Of a DNA stretch of 33,960 nt, positions 14,592-22,074 are shown piece by piece (within the stretch, counting starts at the first letter, position 1; each line of letters begins with the position of its first letter). A program made the translations under genes and the position numbers. The DNA is from an uncultured Prevotella sp. (GTDB lineage: Bacteria > Bacteroidota > Bacteroidia > Bacteroidales > Bacteroidaceae): the NCBI GenBank assembly GCA_900539625.1, contig UQCW01000025.1, positions 1 to 33,960 of the forward strand, given 5' to 3'. The notes under the pieces were generated by a model. It was not told where the DNA came from. It saw nothing but the letters and a program-made list of their open reading frames with translations, and searched no databases.

Positions 14592-16130
14592 ATGGCTCAA
14601 GAAGACGTTTTCAAGAAAATCGTTTCGCATTGCAAGGAATATGGTTTCGTGTTCCCCTCAAGCGAAATTTATGACGGTCTTGCCGCTGTCTATGACTACG
14701 GTCAGAATGGTGTAGAACTTAAGAATAACATCAAGCAATATTGGTGGCAGTCAATGGTGCTGCTTCACGAAAACATCGTGGGCATCGATTCAGCCATTTT
14801 TATGCACCCAACCATCTGGAAGGCTTCCGGACACGTTGATGCCTTCAATGATCCCCTCATTGACAACCGCGATTCAAAGAAGCGCTATCGTGCCGATGTC
14901 CTGATTGAAGATCAGATTGCAAAATACGACGAGAAAATCGAAAAGGAAGTGGCCAAGGCTCGCAAACGTTTTGGCGAAGCTTTCGATGAGGCTCAGTTCC
15001 GTTCAACCAACGCACGTGTGTTGGAACACCAGGCCAAGCGTGACGCCCTCCATGAGCGTTATGCTGAGGCCATGAATAAGATGGACCTTGCTGAACTCAA
15101 GCAGATTATTCTCGACGAAGAAATCGTATGCCCCATTTCTGGTACACGCAACTGGACAGACGTCCGTCAGTTCAACCTCATGTTTAAAACCGAGATGGGT
15201 TCAACGGCTGATGGCGCTTCAACCATCTATCTCCGTCCGGAGACCGCGCAGGGAATCTTCGTCAACTACCTCAATGTGCAGAAAACGGGTCGCATGAAGC
15301 TCCCCTTCGGTATCGCACAGATTGGTAAGGCTTTCCGTAACGAGATTGTTGCGCGTCAGTTCATCTTCCGCATGCGCGAGTTCGAACAGATGGAAATGCA
15401 GTTCTTCGTGAAGCCGGGAACAGAAATGGAATGGTTCAAGTTCTGGAAGAAAACCCGTCTCGCCTGGCATGAGGGCCTCGGATTCGGTGACGAATGCTAT
15501 CGTTATCACGACCACGAGAAGTTGGCCCATTACGCCAACGCCGCCACCGACATCGAATTCAAGATGCCGTTCGGTTTCAAGGAAGTGGAAGGTATTCACT
15601 CACGCACCAATTTCGACCTCTCGCAGCACGCCAAGTTCTCAGGTCGTAAAATATTGTACTTCGACCCAGAGACCAACGAGAGCTATATCCCTTACGTCAT
15701 CGAAACCTCTATCGGTGTCGATCGTATGTTCCTCAGCGTGATGTGCCACAGCTACCAGGAAGAAAAGCTCGAAAACGGAGAAACCCGTGTAGTCCTCAAG
15801 TTGCCAGCAGCCCTCGCCCCAGTGAAGCTCGCCGTGCTCCCGCTCGTCAAGAAAGACGGACTGCCTGAGAAGGCACGCGAAATTATGGACGACCTCAAGT
15901 TCCACTTTAACTGCAAATACGACGAGAAAGACTCCATCGGCAAGCGCTATCGCCGCCAGGATGCCATCGGTACGCCTTACTGCATCACCGTTGACCACGA
16001 CACGCTCAACGACAACTGCGTCACATTGCGTAACCGTGACACCATGGAGCAGCAGCGCGTTTCAATCAACAGCCTGCGTTCGCTCATCGAAGACAAGGTC
16101 AGCATCACGTCTCTGCTCAAGAAACTCTGA
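14592..16130 (+). CDS. glyS: Glycyl-tRNA synthetase (single-chain, class II)
   Basis: The enzyme charges tRNA-Gly with glycine. It is the alpha2-type single-chain form, 512 residues from ATG 14592. An in-frame ATG 29 codons upstream lies at the predicted transcription start and adds an unconserved leader, so it was not used. Residues 1-20 (AQEDVFKKIVSHCKEYGFVFPSS-like) are typical of the Bacteroidetes enzyme. Class II motifs: LRPETAQGIFVNY, motif 2 with FRNEI at 248-252 and then RMREFEQMEMQFF, and motif 3 SIGVDRMF with the Arg at 378. The C-terminal anticodon-binding domain starts near residue 410 (APVKLAVLPLVKKDGLP). A large insertion after motif 1 (CPISGTRNWT) is also characteristic. A strong terminator follows. 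Confidence 0.97.
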   Translation: MAQEDVFKKIVSHCKEYGFVFPSSEIYDGLAAVYDYGQNGVELKNNIKQYWWQSMVLLHENIVGIDSAIFMHPTIWKASGHVDAFNDPLIDNRDSKKRYRADVLIEDQIAKYDEKIEKEVAKARKRFGEAFDEAQFRSTNARVLEHQAKRDALHERYAEAMNKMDLAELKQIILDEEIVCPISGTRNWTDVRQFNLMFKTEMGSTADGASTIYLRPETAQGIFVNYLNVQKTGRMKLPFGIAQIGKAFRNEIVARQFIFRMREFEQMEMQFFVKPGTEMEWFKFWKKTRLAWHEGLGFGDECYRYHDHEKLAHYANAATDIEFKMPFGFKEVEGIHSRTNFDLSQHAKFSGRKILYFDPETNESYIPYVIETSIGVDRMFLSVMCHSYQEEKLENGETRVVLKLPAALAPVKLAVLPLVKKDGLPEKAREIMDDLKFHFNCKYDEKDSIGKRYRRQDAIGTPYCITVDHDTLNDNCVTLRNRDTMEQQRVSINSLRSLIEDKVSITSLLKKL

Positions 16131-16166
16131 TACGCTCAGAGCCGTATTACGAAAGAAATATCCAAT

Positions 16167-16204
16167 CTGGGGAGAAGCACAAAACATTTCTCCCCAGAAC
16201 TTTT
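16167..16204 (+). terminator. Terminator of glyS
   Basis: A 10-bp perfect stem (CTGGGGAGAA/TTCTCCCCAG) with an 11-nt loop, then AACTTTTGG. It lies 37 bp after the glyS stop codon. Confidence 0.75.
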
Positions 16205-16350
16205 GGTAGGCGTTCAAAGCAGACCAAACGGCTTTTGCATCGTTGCGCATTCTGAAATGAAAAGCAGATGAGCGTTCCAGCCATCCATGCGCTTTCATCG
16301 TTGCCGCCAAACGGCAGTTTTAGGTTGCCCCGAACTTCAAGGCCATACTT

Positions 16351-16358
16351 TAACTTTG
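16351..16358 (+). promoter_or_regulatory. -7 box of the FKBP-like lipoprotein gene
   Basis: TAACTTTG fits the Bacteroidetes TAnnTTTG element and lies 27 bp before the chosen ATG at 16385. A TTG at 16325-16327 is 23 nt upstream, a little far for the -33 box. This placement supports the start at 16385 rather than the in-frame ATG at 16268. Confidence 0.6.
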
Positions 16359-16384
16359 ACCGTCAACTTACATTCCCAAAGCCC

Positions 16385-17065
16385 ATGAAGCGACTTTTAA
16401 AATTCATTTTCGTCCTGCCAACCCTTCTGTTTGCTTTCACATCCTGCGAGGAAACCGAGAGCACAGAAGACATGCAGTATGCCAATTGGCAAGCACGCAA
16501 CAGCAGTTACTTCACCGAGACAATGAATACGGCCAAGAATGCCATTGCCGCCGCCAAAGCCCAATACGGCAACGACTGGGAAGCCCATTGCGACTGGCGC
16601 ATCTATTGTTCGATGTACAACGATGCCACCCAAACGGGCTCTCCGACCGACTCCATCGCCGTCTTCATCAAGGAGCGCGGCACAGGAAGCGGTTGTCCGC
16701 TTTACACCGACACCGTGCGTGTCAACTTCATGACGCGCACCATCCCCAACGAACTGGGAGAAGATGCTGAGTCAAAAAAACTCGGCAAGCTCGTCAGCTA
16801 TTCTGGTGTCAGCAAGAATGAAGCCGACATATTCAGTCCGCTCTATTGCATGCCAAACAAGGTGGCCGTCAGCAACAACGTGGAGGGCCTCACCACGGCG
16901 CTCCAATATATGCACATCGGAGACCGTTGGCAGGTGTACATCCCGAGCGAGTTGGGCAACGGTGTGAACGGCCTTACAAACATTCCAGCCTATTCCACAT
17001 TGATCTACGACATCCAGTTGAAAGCCTATTACCGCGTTGGTACAACGGTGCCAAACTGGCGTTGA
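16385..17065 (+). CDS. FKBP-like (peptidyl-prolyl isomerase fold) lipoprotein
   Basis: A 226-residue lipoprotein from ATG 16385; upstream in-frame codons were left out because this start gives a proper lipoprotein signal peptide (basic start, hydrophobic run, FTSC with Cys21) and follows a -7 box. The residues after the Cys (EETESTED) are acidic, as in surface-directed Bacteroidetes lipoproteins. The C-terminal half resembles an FKBP domain: EGLTTALQYMHIGDRWQVYIPSEL..., then IPAYSTLIYDIQL, matching the usual GDRW-VYIPSELGYG and IP--STLIFDVEL blocks. The middle region is less conserved, so isomerase activity is uncertain; similar Bacteroidetes lipoproteins are annotated as DUF4827 or FKBP-type PPIase. 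It is monocistronic, with terminators on both sides. Confidence 0.78.
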   Translation: MKRLLKFIFVLPTLLFAFTSCEETESTEDMQYANWQARNSSYFTETMNTAKNAIAAAKAQYGNDWEAHCDWRIYCSMYNDATQTGSPTDSIAVFIKERGTGSGCPLYTDTVRVNFMTRTIPNELGEDAESKKLGKLVSYSGVSKNEADIFSPLYCMPNKVAVSNNVEGLTTALQYMHIGDRWQVYIPSELGNGVNGLTNIPAYSTLIYDIQLKAYYRVGTTVPNWR

Positions 17066-17200
17066 CGTCTCGCCTGTCGGCGACGTAAGATGTGGGCACT
17101 TCCGAGTGTTTAGGACGGAGGGATACACTGGAAATAGAAGGCCAGTCAGTATGTATATTATAATAGGTGCTGATTTCATCGACCATCATACATCTAAATA

Positions 17201-17254
17201 AAAAGTGCAGACCAACGGACAAATCATGCGAAGTTGGCCTGCGCTTTTATTTTT
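17201..17254 (+). terminator. Terminator of the FKBP-like lipoprotein gene
   Basis: A 16-bp stem (AAAAGTGCAGACCAAC with GTTGGCCTGCGCTTTT, one mismatch and one G-U) and a 22-nt loop region are followed by ATTTTT. It lies about 135 bp after the stop codon. A smaller GC-rich hairpin just after the stop (near 17068-17087) may also contribute. Confidence 0.8.
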
Positions 17255-17291
17255 CCTCCGAGGAGTCAGTCGGTATTCCGAAAAAAATCGC

Positions 17292-17299
17292 TATCTTTG
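17292..17299 (+). promoter_or_regulatory. -7 box of the tRNA-Leu gene
   Basis: TATCTTTG matches TAnnTTTG exactly and lies 10 nt before the first base of the tRNA, so transcription would start only a few bases upstream of the mature 5' end. No clear TTTG box is present at the -33 position. Confidence 0.75.
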
Positions 17300-17309
17300 C
17301 AAACGAATA

Positions 17310-17391
17310 GCGCCTGTGGCGAAATTGGTAGACGCGCCAGACTTAGGATCTGGTGTTTTACGACGTGTAGGTTCGAGTCCTATCAGGCGCA
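17310..17391 (+). tRNA. tRNA-Leu, anticodon UAG
   Basis: An 82-nt tRNA. The acceptor stem GCGCCTG pairs with CAGGCGC and is followed by discriminator A at 17391. The D arm contains the AAATTGGTAGA block. The anticodon stem CCAGA/TCTGG encloses the loop CTTAGGA, giving anticodon TAG (UAG), which reads CUA and other CUN leucine codons. A short variable arm (GTGTTTTACGACGT) and the T arm with GTTCGAGTC follow, as in class II tRNAs. CCA is not encoded. It has its own promoter and terminator, so it is a solo gene. Confidence 0.97.
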
Positions 17392-17396
17392 CGAAG

Positions 17397-17435
17397 AAAT
17401 CCTAACTGCTTAAATTTGAGTGGTTAGGATTTTTG
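17397..17435 (+). terminator. Terminator of tRNA-Leu
   Basis: A 10-bp perfect stem (AAATCCTAAC/GTTAGGATTT) with a 16-nt loop, then TTTG. It begins 6 nt after the tRNA. Confidence 0.85.
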
Positions 17436-17504
17436 TTTATAATAATCCAGCAAATTTCGCCGGAAAATCGTTTCGGTTTTCCGAGTTCTATTTGCCGTTC
17501 TTCG

Positions 17505-17551
17505 TTTTACCGCGATTGCTAAATCGTGGTAAAACATCCATCGCGGTAAAA
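17505..17551. repeat. Three-armed inverted repeat upstream of hppA
   Basis: Arm A (17505-17517, TTTTACCGCGATT) can pair with arm B (17522-17534, AATCGTGGTAAAA, one G-T) or with arm C (17540-17551, ATCGCGGTAAAA, 12-bp perfect match). The two foldings exclude each other. The region is upstream of the proposed hppA -7 box at 17658. A smaller CGGAAAA/TTTTCCG hairpin precedes it at about 17461-17483. Otherwise 17436-17650 has no gene. Confidence 0.55.
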
Positions 17552-17657
17552 ACCTATAGTTAAGTCCTACACAGCAAACAGCCGCAGACGCTTCTTTCCT
17601 CCCGCAGCCTTACCACAATATAACAATATTTTGCAGCCTGCATCTCGAATTATTTCA

Positions 17658-17665
17658 TACATTTG
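17658..17665 (+). promoter_or_regulatory. -7 box of hppA
   Basis: TACATTTG fits TAnnTTTG and lies 33 bp before the ATG at 17699. A TTTG at 17630-17633 is 24 nt upstream, slightly wider than usual. Confidence 0.6.
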
Positions 17666-17698
17666 CAGAACAGATTTCACTCCTTAAAAAATATCAAC

Positions 17699-19903
17699 AT
17701 GAACAACATTCCATTAGTATTTTGGCTCATTCCGATAGCCAGCGTTGTGGCGTTGGGAATGGCATGGTTTTTCTTCCGCTCAATGATGCGCGAGGAAGAA
17801 GGAACAGAAAGAATGAAGGAGATTGCAGCCCACGTGAGAAAGGGCGCTATGGCTTATCTGAAGCAGCAATACAAGGTCGTGACCATCGTCTTTGTTGTGC
17901 TCGCCATTGTCTTCGCCTTCATGGCCTACGTTCTGAAAGTGCAGAATCCGTGGGTGCCCTTTGCTTTCCTCACCGGCGGCCTCTTTTCCGGTTTAGCGGG
18001 CTTCTTCGGGATGAAAACAGCCACTTACGCTTCGGCACGCACTGCCAACGGGGCGCGTTCCGGCCTCGATAAAGGCTTGAAGATTGCCTTCCGCAGCGGT
18101 GCGGTGATGGGCCTCGTTGTCGTTGGCCTCGGATTGCTCGACATTGCTATATGGTTTATTGTTCTTAACGCCGTGTATGCAGGAGAGGGAACAGCTCTCG
18201 TCACCATCACCACCACCATGCTCACCTTCGGTATGGGCGCATCCACGCAGGCACTCTTCGCCCGTGTTGGTGGCGGCATCTACACCAAGGCCGCCGATGT
18301 GGGGGCCGACCTCGTGGGAAAAGTGGAGGCAAACATTCCTGAAGACGACCCTCGCAATCCCGCCACCATTGCCGACAACGTGGGCGACAACGTCGGTGAC
18401 GTTGCCGGAATGGGCGCCGACCTCTATGAGAGTTATTGTGGTTCCATCCTGTCGACGGCCGCTTTGGGGGCCACGGCCTTTGCCCTAAACGGAGACATGC
18501 AACTTCGCGCCGTCATTGCTCCGATGATTATTGCTGCAATCGGCATATTCCTTTCTCTCATTGGCATCTATCTGGTGCGCACGAAGGAAGGGGCAACTAT
18601 GAAAGACCTGCTTCGCTCGCTGGCGCTTGGCACAAACGTCAGTGCCGCGCTCATTGCCGTCGCCACCTTCGTCATTCTCTATCTGCTGGGCATTGAAAAC
18701 TGGCTCGGACTGTCCTTCTCCGTCATCAGCGGTCTCGCCGCCGGTGTCATTATCGGCCAGGCAACGGAATACTATACGTCGCAGAGCTACAAGCCGACGA
18801 AGCAAATTGCCGAGGCCTCGCAAACCGGTCCTGCAACCGTCATCATCAAAGGCATCGGAACTGGCATGATTTCAACGATGATACCAGTGGTGACCATCTC
18901 CGTTGCCATCATGCTCAGCTATCTCTGTGCCAACGGTTTCGATATGTCGCTCTCTGCAAAGTCCATCAGTACGGGACTTTACGGCATCGGCATTGCTGCC
19001 GTTGGCATGCTCTCAACCCTCGGCATCACCCTTGCCACTGACGCCTACGGCCCCATCGCCGACAACGCTGGCGGCAACGCGGAGATGAGCGGACTGGGCG
19101 AAGAAGTGCGTGAACGCACCGATGCTCTCGACGCTCTGGGCAACACCACCGCCGCCACGGGTAAAGGCTTTGCCATCGGTTCTGCCGCGCTGACGGCCCT
19201 CGCCCTCCTCGCTTCTTATATCGAGGAAATTAAGGTGGCCATGGTGCGTGCCGTTGAAAACGGCAAACAATATGTCGACGTTGCTGGAAACGTTTTCAAC
19301 CCGACGGATGCCACCACGATCGACTTCATCAATTTCTTCCAGGTGAACCTCATCAATCCGAAGGTGCTCGTTGGCGCCTTCATCGGCGCGATGGCGGCCT
19401 TCCTTTTCTGCGGCCTCACGATGGGCGCCGTTGGGCGTGCCGCAGAATCAATGGTTCAGGAAGTGCGTCGGCAGTTTCGTGAAATCAAGGGCATACTTGA
19501 AGGCAAGGCAACCCCCGACTACGGCAGCTGTGTGGAGATAAGCACACGCAGTGCCCAGCGTGAGATGATCATCCCGTCGCTGCTCGCCATCGTCATCCCA
19601 ATCGTTGTCGGCCTCGTTCTCGGAGTGGCTGGCGTTCTCGGACTTCTCACTGGCGGACTTGCTGCCGGCTTCACGCTTGCCGTTTTCATGTCTAATTCCG
19701 GTGGCGCATGGGACAATGCCAAAAAATTGATTGAAGAAGGCAACTTCGGCGGCAAAGGCAGTGAAAACCACAAGGCCACCGTTGTAGGCGACACGGTTGG
19801 CGACCCGTTTAAAGACACGTCTGGTCCGTCGCTCAACATCTTGATCAAACTGATGTCGATGGTGAGCATCGTCATGGCTGGTCTGACAATTGCATTCCTT
19901 TGA
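17699..19903 (+). CDS. hppA: Membrane-bound, K+-dependent ion-pumping pyrophosphatase
   Basis: The enzyme couples pyrophosphate hydrolysis to pumping of H+ and/or Na+ across the inner membrane. It has 734 residues from ATG 17699 (12 codons after the first possible Met; chosen for its position after the -7 box). About 16 hydrophobic segments are visible. Active-site blocks are intact: DVGADLVGKVE near 200-210, DDPRNPATIADNVGDNVGD near 216-234, DNAGGNAEMSG, and DNAKKLIEEG with DTVGDPFKDTSGPSLNI at the C-terminus. The GNTTAATG block (G481 onward) has Ala and Gly where K+-independent enzymes have Lys and Thr, so the enzyme should need K+. Related Bacteroides enzymes pump Na+ as well as H+; which ion is moved here is not certain from reading. 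The gene is monocistronic and converges on alkaline phosphatase. Confidence 0.96.
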   Translation: MNNIPLVFWLIPIASVVALGMAWFFFRSMMREEEGTERMKEIAAHVRKGAMAYLKQQYKVVTIVFVVLAIVFAFMAYVLKVQNPWVPFAFLTGGLFSGLAGFFGMKTATYASARTANGARSGLDKGLKIAFRSGAVMGLVVVGLGLLDIAIWFIVLNAVYAGEGTALVTITTTMLTFGMGASTQALFARVGGGIYTKAADVGADLVGKVEANIPEDDPRNPATIADNVGDNVGDVAGMGADLYESYCGSILSTAALGATAFALNGDMQLRAVIAPMIIAAIGIFLSLIGIYLVRTKEGATMKDLLRSLALGTNVSAALIAVATFVILYLLGIENWLGLSFSVISGLAAGVIIGQATEYYTSQSYKPTKQIAEASQTGPATVIIKGIGTGMISTMIPVVTISVAIMLSYLCANGFDMSLSAKSISTGLYGIGIAAVGMLSTLGITLATDAYGPIADNAGGNAEMSGLGEEVRERTDALDALGNTTAATGKGFAIGSAALTALALLASYIEEIKVAMVRAVENGKQYVDVAGNVFNPTDATTIDFINFFQVNLINPKVLVGAFIGAMAAFLFCGLTMGAVGRAAESMVQEVRRQFREIKGILEGKATPDYGSCVEISTRSAQREMIIPSLLAIVIPIVVGLVLGVAGVLGLLTGGLAAGFTLAVFMSNSGGAWDNAKKLIEEGNFGGKGSENHKATVVGDTVGDPFKDTSGPSLNILIKLMSMVSIVMAGLTIAFL

Positions 19904-19927
19904 GATATATCTTCAAGAAAAAACAAG

Positions 19928-20050
19928 CCTAATACTTGTCAGCACCTCTGGGACGTGAGACAAATGCCTCTGGGACGTGAGACAAACGTCTCTGGGATGT
20001 GAGACAAACGCCTCTGGGACGTGACACGATCGCACACGGGGCGGTGTTCG
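19928..20050 (-). repeat. 22-bp tandem repeat element, copy 2 (five units, reverse orientation)
   Basis: Read on the minus strand, the element begins with a divergent unit starting CGAACACCG (20029-20050). Four 22-bp units follow (20007-20028, 19985-20006, 19963-19984, 19941-19962; core TGTCTCACGTCCCAGAGG), and it ends in the tail GACAAGTATTAGG (19928-19940). The last unit ends GCT before this tail, exactly as in copy 1. It lies in the gap between the convergent hppA and alkaline phosphatase genes. Between it and the terminator at 20181 no gene is seen. Confidence 0.85.
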
Positions 20051-20180
20051 CCGACAGACTGCTTTTCTGAAATGACACGCCGCGTTCAAGCCTCAAATAT
20101 CCTTGGGATGTGTTTCAGAAAGCGGGGCGATTGCCCGTTCCTCCAAGCCTCCCCAATGCTTGATGGAGAGAAAACAAAAA

Positions 20181-20224
20181 AAACTCGTTGCAGAGCCGCA
20201 AGAGCATCTGCAACGAGTTTTTTT
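20181..20224. terminator. Bidirectional terminator between hppA and alkaline phosphatase
   Basis: A 14-bp perfect stem (AAACTCGTTGCAGA/TCTGCAACGAGTTT) with a 12-nt loop. It is followed by TTTT on the plus strand and preceded by a run of A (AAAACAAAAA) that gives a U-tract on the minus strand. It touches the alkaline phosphatase stop codon (20223-20225) and can serve both convergent genes. Confidence 0.9.
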
Positions 20225-21665
20225 ATTTGTCTTCACCTTCAGGCACCTTCCATCCCGCAGCCTTGGCAATGCGGTAAGGAATCTGCGTGTTGTCGATCTT
20301 TCCGGCGAAAGCCTCAGAACCGACACCGATGGCGAAGACGGGGACGTAGCCGTTGGAGTGGCCGCCGCTCTGCCAGCCGATCAAGGCACATTCGGCGAGA
20401 GTGCGGCGGGCAGCGTCGCTGATGCCGCTCAGTGTGCTGTAAAGATTCTTCGAGTTGGCCGATTTGCCGTTGATGTAAGCCTCGAAAGCACGCTTCATGC
20501 GGTCGGTCTGGTGGTCAGAGAGCTTTACGCCTCCCCAGAATCCCCAGTTCTCCTTCAGGTCGCGCTGCATGCGTTTCCAAGTCAGCTTGTTGCCCAACTT
20601 CTTGTGCAGGCGGTCGAGATAGCGAGTGTATTCTTCGGCACTCATCTTCTGGAACTTCAGCAGGTCGGTGTGGAGTTCATAGGCGCCGCGTCCCAAGACG
20701 ATGCCGCCCGTCTCGTGGTCGGCCGTGATGACGATGAGCGTTTCGTCGGGGTGCTGCTGATAAAACTCATAGGCCACCTTCACCGCGTTGTCCAAATCAA
20801 TCGTTTCGAGGAAAGCCGTCGCCGCGTCGTTGGCGTGGCAGGCATAGTCAATCTTTCCGCCCTCAATCATCAGGAAGAAACCGTCTTTCTCCTTCTGCTT
20901 CTGCGTGAGGAACGAGATGCTTGCACGCGTGATGTCTTGCAGCGTCAAGTCGCCCGGCTTGCGGTCGATGGCGTAAGGCAAACACGTGCGGTCGTTGTTG
21001 CTTGGGGTAGAAGGCTGCAGGAGGATGAACTTCTTCGCCTGCTTGCTTGTCTTCTGGAATTGCTTGTAGCTGCGGGCGATGGTGTATCCCGCCTGTTCGC
21101 AGCGCTCAAACAATGTTCCCGTAGCCGTGGAATCTTTTTTGTTTTCTGGTATGCGGAAATCAGAGCCGGCATAAAAGTCAAAGTCGGCCTTGATGAGGTC
21201 CTTGCCGATTTCATAATATAAGTCGCGCATGGGCTGGTGGGCATAGAAAGCGGCCGGCGTGGCATGGTCAACAGAAACGTTTGTTGAGATGCCCACGGCA
21301 GCTCCGCTCTGCTGGGCCCATACGGCCACGCTCGTGACGGGCGTCTGCAGGTCGGCAAGCATGCCGAGCGCACTGTTTTTCGTCTTGCGTCCCGTGGACA
21401 GCGCCGTGCCAGCGGCGGCAGAGTCCGTCACGCCGTTGGTGGCAGAAAAAGTGGTGACGAGGCCCACGGCCGGAAATTGCGTAAAGAGCAGCGGTTCAAC
21501 GCCGATGCGTCCCTGCAAGGCCGCAAGATACGTTTCGGTGCCGTTCACTTGGTTGACACCCATACCATCGCCAATGAAGTAGAACACATATTTGGCTCTA
21601 CCCTCGGCAAAAGAGGTGATGGCGATTAAAAAGAGCATCGCTAAACTCAGAAAACCTTTTTTCAT
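20223..21665 (-). CDS. Alkaline phosphatase, exported
   Basis: An alkaline-phosphatase-superfamily enzyme that releases phosphate from monoesters in the periplasm. The 480 residues start with a signal peptide (MKKGFLSLAMLFLIAITSFA, cleavage near residue 21). Motifs: FIGDGMG with metal Asp33, VTDSAAAGTALSTG with the catalytic Ser82 after Asp81, VSVDHATPAAFYAH with Asp133/His134/Thr136, a GGKIDYACHANDA block with metal-binding His and Asp, and ITADHETGG near residue 320. It ends FAIGVGSEAFAG-type, with the usual downstream His region replaced by a Gly/His segment (WQSGGHSNGYVP). The family call is firm; substrate specificity cannot be told. A minus-strand TACTTTTG box lies 81 bp upstream. It converges with hppA. 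Confidence 0.94.
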   Translation of the reverse strand: MKKGFLSLAMLFLIAITSFAEGRAKYVFYFIGDGMGVNQVNGTETYLAALQGRIGVEPLLFTQFPAVGLVTTFSATNGVTDSAAAGTALSTGRKTKNSALGMLADLQTPVTSVAVWAQQSGAAVGISTNVSVDHATPAAFYAHQPMRDLYYEIGKDLIKADFDFYAGSDFRIPENKKDSTATGTLFERCEQAGYTIARSYKQFQKTSKQAKKFILLQPSTPSNNDRTCLPYAIDRKPGDLTLQDITRASISFLTQKQKEKDGFFLMIEGGKIDYACHANDAATAFLETIDLDNAVKVAYEFYQQHPDETLIVITADHETGGIVLGRGAYELHTDLLKFQKMSAEEYTRYLDRLHKKLGNKLTWKRMQRDLKENWGFWGGVKLSDHQTDRMKRAFEAYINGKSANSKNLYSTLSGISDAARRTLAECALIGWQSGGHSNGYVPVFAIGVGSEAFAGKIDNTQIPYRIAKAAGWKVPEGEDK

Positions 21666-21745
21666 GTTATAGTATTATAGTAGTTGTGATTAAGTAATGA
21701 ACTCCGTTTGGAAGCGTAGCCCACGTGAAAAGCGGTACGCCCCTA

Positions 21746-21753
21746 CAAAAGTA
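21746..21753 (-). promoter_or_regulatory. -7 box of alkaline phosphatase
   Basis: Minus-strand TACTTTTG fits TAnnTTTG, 81 bp before the ATG at 21665. No clear -33 box was seen, and no obvious Pho-box-like direct repeats stand out around it. Confidence 0.5.
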
Positions 21754-22074
21754 CATAAATATTCAGTGCAACAGGCGGCCGTGTGGCCGAAAAAATCTGG
21801 TGGCCGAGAAAATTTTGTTGACGGAGGTGGCCACGCCTTCCCCTTGATGGTCTTCATGTTGCCCAGAAAGAGGGCCTCCGTTGTTCCCTTCTGTTGTCAT
21901 TATGGCTTTTTGACATTATTTATACAGAGAAACGCTACTGCAATCCAAATTAAATTGCGAAATTTGCATGGAGAGTAATAGGCATGAATCGGTTCGGGCT
22001 ACTTCGTTATAGCGTAGTCCGATATTCGTGTGCCGCTTGCTCCTTCTATGTAAAACAAATCTTTTTACAAATAT
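21754..22074. other. Intergenic region between divergent genes
   Basis: This gap separates the leftward alkaline phosphatase from the rightward LRR gene. The 93-codon open frame at 21697-21978 has no recognisable features and no ribosome-binding context, so I do not call it a gene. A near-match to the -7 box (GAAATTTG, 21959-21966) could start the LRR transcript, which would give a 5' leader of about 100 nt. Confidence 0.4.

Noticed and set aside
20103..21221. Open frame of 372 codons on the plus strand
   Set aside because: It is antisense to alkaline phosphatase, runs through the bidirectional terminator and has no recognisable domain.
21697..21978. Open frame of 93 codons in the gap before the LRR gene
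   Set aside because: No promoter, no recognisable sequence and unusual composition; it overlaps the alkaline phosphatase promoter region.
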